From Cordilura impudica (lineage: Eukaryota > Arthropoda > Insecta > Diptera > Scathophagidae), in contig OY821519.1 in the NCBI GenBank assembly GCA_963682025.1, forward strand, positions 9,419,168 through 9,483,167: 64,000 nt of DNA, given 5' to 3'. Made by a program: the position numbers and the translations under genes. This document shows, in pieces, positions 35,290 through 47,500 of this stretch; within the stretch, counting starts at the first letter, position 1, and each line of letters starts with the position of its first letter. The notes beneath the pieces were generated by a model that made no database searches, was not told where the DNA came from, and was given only the letters and a program-made list of their open reading frames with translations.

Positions 35290-37954
35290 TATATTTCTTA
35301 AAACTGTGGATAAACTATTAGATCAGATTTTTTATATGGTGGATATTTTTGTCGATAAGTCTCAACAACCTGAAGCCACAATTGTTTTTCCTCTTTATCA
35401 TTGGTTAATATTCTGTTAAAATCTTTAATGAACTTGAATGCCTCTCCCAGCATTATCGTTTACATCAAATAAGTCCTTACAGAATGTCAAACCTTCTTCA
35501 AATTCAAATGATGTTTCCCAAGTTGAAAGCTCAAACTCTAGAAATACCGAAATAAACCGACTGAAGAAATACTTTGTTTTCTCTGATAAAAAATCACATA
35601 AGGAGTATTTTTGAAAGTCCATAAAATTCGAATAAGGTCGACCATTTTTATACCCTATACCACTATATGGTTTGGGTATAATGACTTTGTGCTGCTGTTT
35701 GTAACTACCAAAAATATTTGACCTAGACCTATCATATTATTATACCGATCGAATCAGAATCACTATCTGATTCGATTCTGATCCGTCTGTGCAAATATGA
35801 ATATATTTTGATGAAATTTGGTATATAAGCTTTTGTCGGCCATAGGATGAAAGGTCTTAAAATTGGTGAAATTCGGTCCATGTTCAGACCTAGTCCCCAT
35901 GGAAATGACTCCTATGAAATCGACATAAATTGCCATAAGATCCAAATTATCATATAAATCTTAGTCAAATTGGGTTTGTATGTGCTTATTACATCTATTA
36001 ATCTGTACTCCAAAAATGATCCCTATGGGACAACTCTTAGTCATAGGCCCCATATAGGGCTGCTTCCCGATTTTCACCTAAATCCATCAAAAAACAAAAA
36101 TATTGCACTGATTCTTCTCAAATTCTGTTTGTATATATTTTTGCAAAATACAAGAGACTTTACCAAACATGGTCAGGATCGGTCCATTTTTGGGCCTAGT
36201 CCCCATATAGATATATCATCCGATATGAACTTTTTCATATCTGCAGCGAAAAAAATTAATAAAAATCCCACTCAAATTTGGTTTATGCTTATTTTCTATA
36301 TCCAGTTAGCTGGGCCTAAGAGTTAGGGTCTCTAAACGCATGGTATAGGGTATCGTATAGTCGGTCTAGGCCGACTATAATTTTCTTACTTGTTTAATTT
36401 TACAACTGGTTCTCTTAATTTAAGGATTTCAACCATTTTATGTTTTTCTTCAAAACTTATTTTTGAATCGAAAAAGGCTAGAGCTACTGCTTCCTCAGAA
36501 ATATACCATAAATGATTGCTAATTTTTCTAAGAATTACTGCTGAGATTTCTGTGTTCATTTCCGAATACTTTATGCATCTTGAATAAAAGTCAAATCTTG
36601 AAGCGGTGCCTCTATTGCGTTAGCACATCTGAACCAAGCTTTAATATAAAGTTTTACTAGAAAAATGCAAATATCGCGTAATCCATTTGATTAATTTTTC
36701 ATAAGTGAGAATTGGTCACGGAACAGAAATATTTTCAAGGAATATATTGCTTTTGACATCCAGCGTGCATGGCCAGGAGTTCGAAAGTTATACCGCTCTG
36801 CTTAGCGAAATTGCAATCCGATCAACTTTTGTGGATCCGATCAAATCTTTCATAAACATTCCATCAAAATGAACTACCACCGAACTGATTTTCCTAACCT
36901 TTAAATGATAGGTAGGTCGTCACAAACTTAATACTACCTTTTGTTGAATAATTAAGACCAGCTGAAATTTCTTTAGATTGTTTTATACGGTTCTCTTGGC
37001 GCAAGCCATTAATAGTCAATCGATTAGTGACAAGTTCCTCTTCGCGATGTCCTAATGTTTCAGCTGCTGCTATGAGAATGTTAACTGCCATTCCATCAGA
37101 GACTTTGCCATTGTCCAGCGCTGCTGCTAACCGATCTGTAATAGAACTTTTGCGACCTCGTTTTGGACCAAATAATAAAGAGTTTGAGCTTAAGATTTCT
37201 TTCTCGATAGTCGTGTTGTTAATTGATGAGTTTGTAATACTATGCTCATCACTTCACTCGATAAGTTGAGAAACATCTGTAGAAGATGGGGACCTGAACA
37301 TTAAAAACTTAAATTTATTAATATACAAAACTTACCCGTTTGGCTCGGTTTTTCCTCTTCGTGCTTCCTTTTACGTGCAGCTTCTTTATCGTTTCGTGCC
37401 TGTGCTATTTTTTATCGATCCCATAAAGCCATATCGATACCATGCAAACCGGACGGCCTTTTTATGTCTTTATATTACTAAACAGTTTGTCTTCTTATCT
37501 TCTAAAATCCGAATTTTGTCTAGCGCATCGACGGTTGCAATATCAAATAACTTATCCAGATGTTCAATAAGAGTTTCAACACCTTGTTTTTGGGCATTGA
37601 ATCATTTCTCAGGTGCTGTTTTTTTTTTTTTTTTTGAATATTTTTCCATTTTTCGTATAATTTTAATAATTTGTCAACACATTTATCCTCTTCTCGAATC
37701 AGTATACGTGCTTGATTCCAAAATATTTGGATTGCATCGACTATCAATTTCGCACTTAGCTTTGCTGAAAGATTTACAAAGCGCATATTGTAAAATTGGA
37801 CTTACAAGACCTGACGATCTGACGGAAGTTTTGCGCCAGTAATTTGTTGAGAAACTAAATCGATTTTCCTTAAATTTTCAATGGCTTTGCGTGTTCTAAC
37901 GACTGAAGTGCTTGGTGCTTCTTCCGCAGTGGATTTCAATGATATTTTGGACAT
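35290..37954 (-). pseudogene. Dead transposon-like gene of a dispersed arthropod family
   Basis: Pieces in order on the minus strand are: ATG at 37954 with MSKISLKSTAEEAPS; a GT at 37804-37805 and an intron-like gap; IFWNQARILIREEDKC (about 37680-37760); FGPKRGRKSSITDRLAAALD and VNILIAAAETLGHREEEL (about 37020-37170); VHFDGMFMKDLIGSTKVDR (about 36820-36880); WYISEEAVALAFFDSK (about 36465-36515); then, past a DINE-like insertion, VNDNAGRG and ILTNDKEEKQLWLQVVETYR (about 35350-35480). This motif order matches an unnamed transposon-like family I remember from insect genomes (VDRLPV-, WYL-E- and VNDxAERGV-type motifs). The segment that should follow VDR is missing, and stops and shifts are frequent, so it is inactive. 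The function is not known to me. Confidence 0.65.
35649..36393 (+). mobile_element. DINE-1-like element inside the pseudogene
   Basis: It runs from TATACCCTATACCACTATAT to GGTATAGGGTATCG, the near-palindrome around GGTCTAGGCC, and TTTTCTTACTTG. It is 745 bp and very similar to the copies at 24286-25031 (opposite strand) and 41904-42676. The (GTCC)n core has been deleted (TGATCCGTCTGTGCAAATATG near 35780). It separates two conserved blocks of the surrounding pseudogene. Confidence 0.85.
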
Positions 37955-37969
37955 CTTAATTGTTATATA

Positions 37970-39525
37970 CAGTGGCCGACAAAAGTCTACATACGACCCT
38001 CATTTCTTCCACTGGACGAACCTAAAAGCATTATGAAGAAAAGAAATGATGCAGGTTTGTTTGGAAACTGATTTTATTAATTAAAAAACAAAAACAATAA
38101 TATACTTCAATATACACTTAAAAAAATGTTTACAAAAAACGAAAAAAAATCATTGACAAAAGTCTACATACGGCTTGTAAGCTAACATAAAAAACTTCAC
38201 TTAAAGATTAAACAATATTTTTTTTTAAACTAAATTTAGTATATGGTTGGGTCACCGTTGGCATCTATAACGGCCTGTAAGCGTCTGGACATTGAAGTAA
38301 CTAAATTTTGTAATTCAATCGGCATAATTTTTAGCCATTCTTCTTGCAGCATATTTTTCAGAATTGAAGCACTAGTAATAGGGTTTTTTTCTGATTTTAC
38401 ATTCCAAAATCTCCCATTTACGTCCGGGCTTTGAGGTGGTGTGTGCAATAGTCTAGGGGCATAGTAAAGCATGAGCGGTGTATTTGGGATCATTGTCTTG
38501 TTGGACAATCCAACTCTCACCAAGATTTAAATTCTTGACCGATTTTCACAGATTTTGTTCTAAAATAGACTTATATAGATAGCGATCGATATTACCTTCG
38601 ACAAATACCAGATTTCCTCTTTCCTCCACAGCACCCCAAACCATCACGTTGCCACCACCATGCTTTACAGTAGGTTTTAAGTGTTTCGGATTCATCGCTG
38701 TATTAGCTTTTCTCCAAACTTTGGATCTGCCATCACTTCCAAAAATATTGTATTTCAGAAGTCGAAACCTTTGTCAATGTGCATTTTGGGAAATTCCAAA
38801 CGAAGTTTTCTGTTTTTTTCACTTATAAGGGGTTTTTTACGTGGAGTTCTGCTGTGAAAACTATTATTATTTAGGGTCCTTTGAATTGTTCGTGAATTCA
38901 CAACCGTATCTGATCTTATTGTCAGCTCTTGGGCCAGCGTTGTGGCAGTCACTTTCGGATTTTTGTCTACTTCTTTCATTATAAATCTGACATCTCTGCG
39001 ATTAAGCTTCTTAGGACGGCCACTGCGCCGTTTATTTTCAACAGAACCAGTGTTTTGAACTGTTGCTTTACTCAAATTCAACAATTTGGATATTTCCCCG
39101 AAAAGATTTTTTTCATTTCTATATTTTGCGACTAAGCTTCTAACATCAGTTGAAATTTCTCTTCGCGAGGCCATTGTTGCAGTGAATTATTCTGGAAACT
39201 GTCCAAAATACTAATAAATGCAATTGATTTGAAATAGAAAACATTACAGACAAGTAAATTAGAAAAATAACGGAACTTATACGTTATCATCCAGCAGTAA
39301 GCAAAACAAAAAGCATGACATGCTGGCCGTATGTAGACTTTTGTCAATATTTTTTTTTTGGTTTTTCGTAAATAATTTTTTTGTTTATATTAAAAAAATT
39401 TTTTTTTTTTGGTATTATATTGATACAAGATTTAAAAATACTGTATTATTACTTATTTTTATACTGTTGTTGGAGTCGCTCGGTGTCAGAAATTGGGTTC
39501 GTATGTAGACTTTTGTCGGCCACTG
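37970..39525 (-). mobile_element. Tc1-like transposon with IR/DR ends
   Basis: The outer ends are exact inverted repeats starting CAGTGGCCGACAAAAGTCTA and flanked by TA (37968-37969 and 39526-39527). A second copy of the ACAAAAGTCTACATACG motif lies about 180 bp inside each end (about 38157-38173 and 39327-39345), giving the doubled-site (IR/DR) architecture known from some Tc1-like elements. At 1,556 bp the length is typical. It inserted about 15 bp upstream of the ATG of the pseudogene at 35290-37954. The transposase inside is defective. Confidence 0.9.
38236..39174 (-). pseudogene. Tc1-like transposase, inactivated
   Basis: The start ATG is at 39174 (MASRREISTDVRSLVAKYRN). An N-terminal helix-turn-helix pair with RRSGRPKKLNRRDV linker follows (about residues 1-120). 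HGGGNVMVWGA and the second catalytic Asp in WIVQQDNDPKYT are recognisable, then TPPQSPDVN near the C-terminus. Defects: a TGA after KGFDF (about 38757-38759); a deletion removing the first catalytic Asp motif, with NTIFGSDG in its place; a stop after ILEQNL; a frameshift between QDNDP and the C-terminal block; and loss of the third acidic residue (VNGRFWNV where VNPIE-LWN is expected). The intact enzyme would excise and insert the element at TA. This copy cannot. Confidence 0.85.
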
Positions 39526-39885
39526 TATTGATATTGTTTTTTAACTTTACAACGCTACTTGTTATACAAATTAATTAATTTCACTCTTAAAAAATCACTT
39601 TACTCTGATCACTACTTACATACATACATAACAAATGAAAAAATCAACTAAATTACAGTTCTTGGCGTTTTAGCGACAATGTCAGCAGCGACTGTTGCTG
39701 AGGAAAACACAGTTTGAAACAAATGTCCCGTTATCAACAACGACTGAGGTAAACACAATTCCTAGGAATAATATACACAAACAGTAAAGTGTTCTAAATT
39801 AATAAATTTTTTAATCGGATATACATGCTTTAAAAAATTTACCGTTATTACAATTGCTAAAAAATACACAGAAAATATCATGCAG
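39526..39885. other. AT-rich stretch upstream of the interrupted pseudogene
   Basis: Before the Tc1-like insertion this was contiguous with the start of the pseudogene, so it may include its old 5' flank. I see no promoter element or element end that I can defend. Confidence 0.3.
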
Positions 39886-40272
39886 CCCATATATGCCGGT
39901 TTTCTCAATGTATCGTCAAACTGCCTGTTACTTAACCAGGACATAAATTTATTGGACCGATAAACTGCCGGTTAACAATTTTGGTTTTCTCAATGTACCG
40001 ACAAAAACATTATTTTCAGTTGGCAATGCCTCTCAAAATACGTATGAAAGTTGGGAGAAATATTTTCAGTTGGCAATGCCTTTCAAAATTGATATGAAAG
40101 TTAAGAGAATAATTTATCTGTACGATAAATAAGTAATTGGCAGATGAGTGCCGGTTAGCTTTACGACAAAATAGAAGCAAACCAGACATTGAGAAAACCA
40201 AATTTCCTTAATCGGCAGTTTCTCGTTGGGATAAAAGATAATCGCCTATTGAGAAAACGGGCATTAGTAGGG
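39886..40272. mobile_element. 387-bp MITE-like element with GCCGGTTTTCTCAAT inverted repeats
   Basis: The left end CCCATATATGCCGGTTTTCT pairs with the right end, whose complement reads CCCTACTAATGCCCGTTTTC, over about 25 bp. A second inverted pair, GGTTTTCTCAATG (39993) and CATTGAGAAAACC (40187), lies inside. A stretch of about 55 bp with TATTTTCAGTTGGCAATGCC is tandemly duplicated at 40008-40108. No coding sequence. The superfamily is not clear. Confidence 0.65.
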
Positions 40273-40502
40273 TAGAGTGGGGTGAAGGGGAAAAATTAAA
40301 TAAATTTTTTCATTCAGTATGTTTTGAGAAAAGTAATGAAAAACTCGGATTAAAAATGACAATTGTATAAAAATAGATGCTTTACCCATATTTAACCGCT
40401 GAATACTTGAAGTCGTTTCCGGGTCCACTCTAAATTATCGGACTTACTTCAAATTTGATTTATTTATTTTTTTTTAATATACGTGAACCAGAATCTGGCC
40501 GG

Positions 40503-40830
40503 GGATATATAAAACAAGTAAGAGTGTTAAATTCGGCTGTGCCGAATCTTTGATACCCTCCACCTCGGTTTGAGTATTGATAATAAATGTAAACAAAATA
40601 TTGGAAAAAGTAAACAATTTGGTTAAACTTAATACCAAATTATTTCAGAAAATTCTTTGGGTTGGTTTTCGTCTTTTCTATTATTTCGGATTTATTTCGG
40701 TGTTTGCTTTTTGGTCATCGTGGTTGCTGATCGGCATGCATTTAGGTTATATACCTATATGCATGCGTTTCCGGTTATATGACATAACTTCTCGTTTAAT
40801 TTAGTTTTTGCTAATTAAATAGCTCGCCTT
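40503..40830 (-). mobile_element. DINE-1-like fragment, hairpin end
   Basis: AACAAGTAAGAGTGTTAA, the hairpin ATTCGGCTGTGCCGAAT (40529-40545) and TTGATACCCTCCACC match the hairpin end of a DINE-1-like subfamily different from the GGTCTAGACC copies. The far end is indistinct. The open stretch at 40577-40804 has no domain. Confidence 0.55.
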
Positions 40831-41903
40831 AACCTCCATTGCAAAGGTAATGGTTGTGTAGGGTGGCTATATGCATTAAATCGTACTAATTGGAGATGGC
40901 TGTATAGTTTCTTTTAACTGGCGAAACATTTTTTCATTGCGGCCATATAGGTCGGATGGAGTAACAAAATAATAACCAAAAAAAAAGCTCTCTCAACTTT
41001 TTTATTAAAATATTGCCATATTTGGAAAACATAGAGAATAAATTTATAATAATAATAAATAGTCAAATTAGGGATGCCAAACGCAAAAAACCAAATGTCC
41101 CAAACATTTTAAATAAAATAATTTGTTATCTTTATTTTCTGAAAAACTTCAAATATTCATCCAAAAAAAAAATTGTGAAAAATATTATATGTATAAATAA
41201 CATTCTCATCAAATTGCGTTTATTTATGTAACAATTTTTATGTTCGCAATTCTTAAATATCATTTGAGGTTTTCTAAAATTCATTGAATTTAAATTAATG
41301 TTTTCTGTAGTGCGAATTCAACGATCCGACAGAATTTCAACGATCCGACAATCGCAAAATATATCGACAGATATTGTTGTTTGCACTAAGGATTAAGTGA
41401 TTCACTAAGTACATACATACATCTTAACGACAGTCGAAAAATCTATTTTTCTATTTATTTCAATTGTAAACGAGTGGCATCTCTGTTAAAATAAGCGAAA
41501 AACACAAAGAAGAATAGAAAAAAACAAATTACTTCGTGTTTGACAGGATGATTTTATGTTTATGTTTAATATCTCTATTTTTTTTTTTACTAATATTTCC
41601 GTTTATTTATTTAATTTTTTTAATTATATAAAAAAGTTTTTTAATAGAAGTAAAAAAATATTTTCACTATTTTATTATTTTTATTTATGTATGACGACAT
41701 TTCAACCTAAAAATTTAAGTTTTTATCGATTGAATAAACAACACAAAAATGGTTGTCGTTTAGATAACAACAACAGCTGACTTTAACTATAGCGAATATC
41801 GTTTAAAAATTTTACTGATAATTTTGCTTTTCTTTTTTAACGATTCGACAATCGTTAAAAGAAGTTACTGAAAAGCTATTAATTTCTCCTGAATGCCAAT
41901 ATT
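40831..41903. other. Gene-free AT-rich stretch
   Basis: It contains a short direct repeat TTCAACGATCCGACA (about 41317-41350) with an echo TAACGATTCGACAATCG near 41839. No gene or element end is otherwise seen. The open stretches at 41013-41231 and 41556-41780 are Lys/Asn/Ile/Phe-rich and probably chance. Confidence 0.35.
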
Positions 41904-42676
41904 TATACCCTATACCACTATGTGGTTTGGGTATAATGACTTTGTGCTGCTGTTTGTAACAACCAAAAATATTTGACCTAGACCCATCTTTAATTATACC
42001 GATCGAATCAGAATCACTTTCTGAGTTGATTTAACAATGTCCGTCCGTCCGTCCGTCCGTCTGTGTGTCCATGTAAAGCTTGTAATCAAACTGCAGGTCG
42101 CAAATATGAATTTATTTTGATGAAATTTGGTATATAAGCTTTCATCGGCCATGGGATGAACGCTATTGAAATTGGTGAGAATCGGTCCAGACCTAGCCCC
42201 CATACAAATTACCCATATGAAATCGACATAAATTGCCATAAGATCCAAATTGTCATATAGATCTTACTCAAATTGGGTTTGTATGCGTTCATTACATCCA
42301 CTAATGAGTAGTCCAAAAATGATCCTTTGACCCCATATAGGGCTGCTTCCCGATCTTCACTTAAATCTATTAAAAAACAAAAATATTGCACTGATTCTTC
42401 TCAAATTTTGTTTGTACATATTATTGCAAAATACAAGGCAGTTTACCAAACATGATCAGGATCGGTCCATTTTTGGACCAAGTCCCTTTATAGATATAGC
42501 ATCCGATATGAACTTTTTCATATCTGCAGCCAAAAAAATTAATAAAAATCCCACTCAAATTGGTTTTTTGCTTATTTTCAATGTCCAGTTAGTTGGGCCT
42601 AAGAGATAGGGTTTCTAAACGCATGGTATAGGGTATCGTATAGTCGGTCTAGACCGACTATAATTTTGTTACTTGT
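41904..42676 (+). mobile_element. DINE-1-like element, near complete
   Basis: It runs from TATACCCTATACCACTATGT through a GTCCGTCCGTCCGTCCGTCT core (about 42041-42062) to GGTATAGGGTATCG, the perfect palindrome TAGTCGGTCTAGACCGACTA (about 42640-42659) and TTTTGTTACTTG. This is the best copy for the family. Short open stretches inside are shadows. Confidence 0.85.
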
Positions 42677-43971
42677 TTTTTTTTAAAGTAAACATTTTTT
42701 AAATGTAAACATATATGGTGTTTTTTTTTGGAATTTCAATTTGTGTTTAACGAATAGAATTTATATGTATATTAAAGATGCAATTGATGTATTCTAAATT
42801 TAAAATTATTATTTCCGACGTTTTGATATTATTTTCTGAAATTCAGTTAATATTTTCTAATTTATAATTGGAAATTTTAATTCCAATTTTTAGAATTGAT
42901 ATTTTCTTAAATTTGAATGGAAAATTTAAAAAGTGCAATTTTGTATTTATGTGAATAATAATGCTTTAGTAATTATAAACAATTTTTAAAAATTAGATGT
43001 AATCGCAATCAGATATTTTGTAGGTAAAGCAGAATAATAATTCTATATAACTATGTAGAACTTTTTCGAAAGCAAAAAACTCATTGATAAACTCGGTAAG
43101 TCTATTTTGTAAAGACAACAAAAAGTTAATATGCCAAACTTATGTTAATATTTGTAAAAGAATAATGAAAAAACTTATGAAATAAAAGACCAGTCCGTAT
43201 ATACTCTTAACATTGTTCTGTATGATATCTAGTTGAAAATATTGACATTCATGTTAAAAGAGAAATAACTATTGCAAAGCTAATTAGAACAAAAATTGTG
43301 GCGCCATCTACTGTGGCATAGTCACGCTGAGCAAAATGAAGTGACACTCTGTTAATGCAAAAGAAATGTATTTTCCCCACAAGAAAATATTGCAGAAACT
43401 TATGTAAATAGAATAAAATACCGATTTATTTCTAACATGCAGTTATTATGGATATACATATATAGAATATATGTATATTATTTGTATTATTTAATATGTG
43501 TATGTATGTATATGTAAATATTACACACAAAAAATACAACATCAAACGTTATTTTTGAGTTTTTCTCTTTAAATAAATTAATACATAAAAATTTTTTGCG
43601 CTAAATTTACATTGTTTTCTTTTTATTAACAACTAGGTATTTTAGCATTATTTGCTGGTTAGATGCTGGTGAATTTTTACTCCCTTTATATTAACTCGTA
43701 GTGTCTGCTTGTCGAAAAAATTTTGGATCGATTTTAACCCCTTTCCCGTGACCCAATCGATCTGAAACTTTGCAGGCAGGATCGTGGCAATGACAGAAAT
43801 GGTCTAGTAAATTTTTTTAGTGATGCCAAAACAATGGAAACTTTTAAACTTTTCTACCAGAGTTGATAAAAAAATATCCAAAGGGTTAGTTTTTATTATA
43901 TTATTACCACAACGACCACAACAACAACAAGTCCAGCTATGACAACAATATAACATTTAGAATAACAACAA
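42677..43971. other. Gene-free AT-rich stretch
   Basis: AT-rich DNA. The part at 43690-43880 (ACCCAATCGATCTGAAACTT, GGCAGGATCGTGGC) resembles fragments at 52830-52935 and is probably a decayed DINE-type remnant. The right edge is an (AAC)n-like stretch into which the transposon at 43972 inserted. Confidence 0.35.
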
Positions 43972-44509
43972 CACAGTAAAAAGTTTTGGTTTAATTTTAA
44001 AACTCAACGGTATTCATTATGGACTATTTTTGAATTAAATTTAAAATTAATGCTGAAATAGTTTATATGTAACACCAAAAAAAATTTTGCTATTTTTTTA
44101 ATGATTACGTGCAATAAAAATAATACCAAAATTATAATTTAATTTTTCCATTAAAAAAAAACAATTCCTGGTCGTTTACATATAATACCGCAATTGGCAT
44201 TAGAAGTTAGTCTCTCTTTATTTTATTACTTTAAGTTTTATTGTAATGCTTAAAAGGCATTAAAATTCCCTCTTACAATAATTTTATTCCTTCAAGTTTA
44301 AAAACAACATTTAAGAAGGTATTGAAAACATCTGTTTGTAAAAGAAACGCAAAAAATAATATGAGCGTGCTTCTTTTGGTTTAGAAACAACACCTGAAAA
44401 TAATTAAAACTCCCTCTTTTTGTTACAATTAATACCGATAACGGTATTAAAGTAATATATTTTAAAACCATGTGGTTTAATGTTATTCAAATAACTTATT
44501 GATACAAAA

Positions 44510-47500
44510 AAGGAGCACAGGAAAAGTATGAAAAAGTGAAATGTGGTGGACAATTTTTTATTGCCAAAAATTTTGAAGCAGAAAGTGAGGATTTCACTCC
44601 AAGTGGAATAATCAATTCAAGTAAGTACAAGCAAAGGGCAACAAAAATCTATCTTGTGTCTGCCAATATATTAGGGTTGTTTTTATGGTAACGCTATCGA
44701 CCGAATTGCCCATATGACTCTCTTTAAATCCATTTAAGCCTAAATCAAATATTTTTTTTTTATTAAGCTTTAGTTATAAACAAGGTGAATATCAATATAG
44801 AAGAAAAAGAGCGGAAATTTAAAAATCGGGACGATGCAAAATTGAATTTGATGAGCTGTCAGGAAACATTGAAGGTACACTTAAAATATTGCACTGCAGA
44901 AGTAAACTTATTACAGGCCTTCCCCACATTCTTGCTTGATTCTTCATTGGTAATGAATTCTTAAAAAAGTTAAGTAAGCTCGTATTTAATTCACTGTCTT
45001 TATCCTTATAGATTTTGTTCGATTTTAAGCTTCGCTATGATGAAATAAAACCAAATGAATTATTCAATAATTGGCAGAAATTCAAAAATTTTACAGGTGA
45101 AGTAGCAAATGAGGCATTTTTATTCAGGTATTCGATCTGTATTTTCAGTCTTTGTATGTATTTTTAAATTAGTTTTTTATTAATGAAAATCCTAATGTAA
45201 AAAGATTTAAAATCTTATAAAACAACATTAGTCATAACAAATTAATTTTCAATAAGAAGAATGTAAGTAAATTTAATTTATAATTAAATTTTGAAGAATA
45301 ATATAAAATAAAATATAATATAAAATATATAAAAAATATAATAAAAATGTAAAAATAAAGTGTAAAAATATCCTGCACAGCAGGTAAAAATTATATGGAA
45401 ATTAAAATTAAATTAACTAAAGAAATTAAAATGAAGTATTAAAAATCAATTGAGAAAAAGTTTAAAAAGTTCTTTCTTAAATGATGTTGTATTTGATATT
45501 TTGTGAAGTTGATTATTTAAAGTATGTAACGAGTTCCAAAGACGTATGCCATTTACAAAAAAGTGTCTTTCGGATATTAGTCTATTGTACAATATCGGTA
45601 CAAGACAGTTATTACGGTTAGATCTTGTAAATAATAATCGCTCGAAAAGGTAAACGGGTTCTTTAGTGAAAATAATTTTATGAACCATAAGTAAAGTTCT
45701 AAATTTAAGATAGTCTTCAAATGAAATGCCATAAATTTTATTTAGAAAAGCGGAGATACTATCATATTTGCGTAAACCATAAACATATCTAACTACACTT
45801 TTAAACACGCGTGTAAGTTTACCCATGTCTGTACTATCACAACCTGACAACAATTCACAACCATATAAAAGCGTAGGTAAGATAAACGATTTTGCAAGAA
45901 CAAATCTAATTTCCTGCGGTGTGAAGTACTGAGAAGACCAAAAACTACGGAGAATACTATAAACTTTTCCAGAAGCTTTGTTAATTTGATCATTCCACCT
46001 TAGGGTATTATTAAAAATCATTCCAAGGTTTTTAGCATTCGCAACGTAGGCGATATCCACTCCATTAATACTAACTTTCGGAAGACAAGTGGTATCATAT
46101 ATCTTTTTAAAAATCACAAGGCACTGAGATTTTTTCGGATTTAAGGTAAGACAATTCAACCTAGCCCATTCAAATACGTGGTTCAGTTCAGTATTCAGGT
46201 TCTGTACACAATTTTCCACATCTCGTACGTTACATGATGTGTATAACTGAACGTCGTCAGCGTACATGTGCATTTGGCATGAATTAATTACGCGTGGTAG
46301 ATCATTTATGTAAATAGAAAACAAAAGAGGGCCAAGTATAGACCCCTGCGGAACACCCCTACTTAAAGACGCAGAGGTAGACGACTTGTCTTTAGAGACA
46401 ACTACTTGCTCTCTATTCCGAAGGTAAGAGCTAATCAATTTAGAGGAGGTTTCAGAAAAACCAAAAATATGTTTAAGCTTTTTAACAAGAATATCATGGT
46501 CCACTGAGTCAAAAGCTTTAGAGTGGTCCAATAAAGTCAAAAAAGCAATATTACCACTGTCAACGATATAACGAAGATCTTCCGATACATCAATTAAAGT
46601 AGTGATACACCCTCTCTTCCTGCGAAAACCAGATTGCTTAGATGATAAAAGATTATTACTGGATATATGTTCATTCATTTGTTTGCTAAAACCTGTGGTA
46701 AAATAGCTTTAATAAATATTGGATTCATACCGTCTAGACTAATTGATTTTGACTTTATGGAAAGAAAAGCTTCCAGAACATCCTCCTGGTTAACGCAAGA
46801 AAAACTAAATAAAGAATCCAGATTGCAATCTGGTAGATTTGCATAAGAGTCAGAACGAAGAGGAGTTAAGTCATTTGAAGTAAATTGTCTATTCAATTCA
46901 TTTAGTTCAAAAGTGGAAAGATTTACCGATTCACTTTCATCTTTATAACCAATTTTCTTTATCTCTTTCCACATATTTTTAGTATCCATAGTCTCTGAAA
47001 ATACACGACTATAATAGCGTTGCTTAGCTAACTTTACTTGCCTAGTAACAGATCTACGTAGTGATTTAAAAATTTCATTTGACTGTGTAGTTTTATATCT
47101 TTTCCACTTATCGTAAGCAGAATTTCTTTTAACTATTAAATCACAAATATTTTGATTAAACCAAGGCTTAGTAGAAGATTTAACAGTTTTCTTTCTAACC
47201 GGTACGTATTTGTCGTATAGGTATGTGGTAGCTTCATAAAAAAAAAATCATGTGAGTCCAATCACAAGGGAGATGTGTAAATATCTAATAATTAAAGAAA
47301 ACATCAACATCATGTTTTCCAGTGCATAAAAAATAAGTCGATTATGCTGTTTTCTGAAATTCAATTGATGTTTTCTGAAATGCAATCGATGTTTTCTGAA
47401 ATTCAATTGATGTTTTCTGATACACAATTAATGTTTTCAGCAATTCAAATGATGCTTTTTGAAATTCTATTGACGTTTTCTGAAATACAATTAATGTTCT

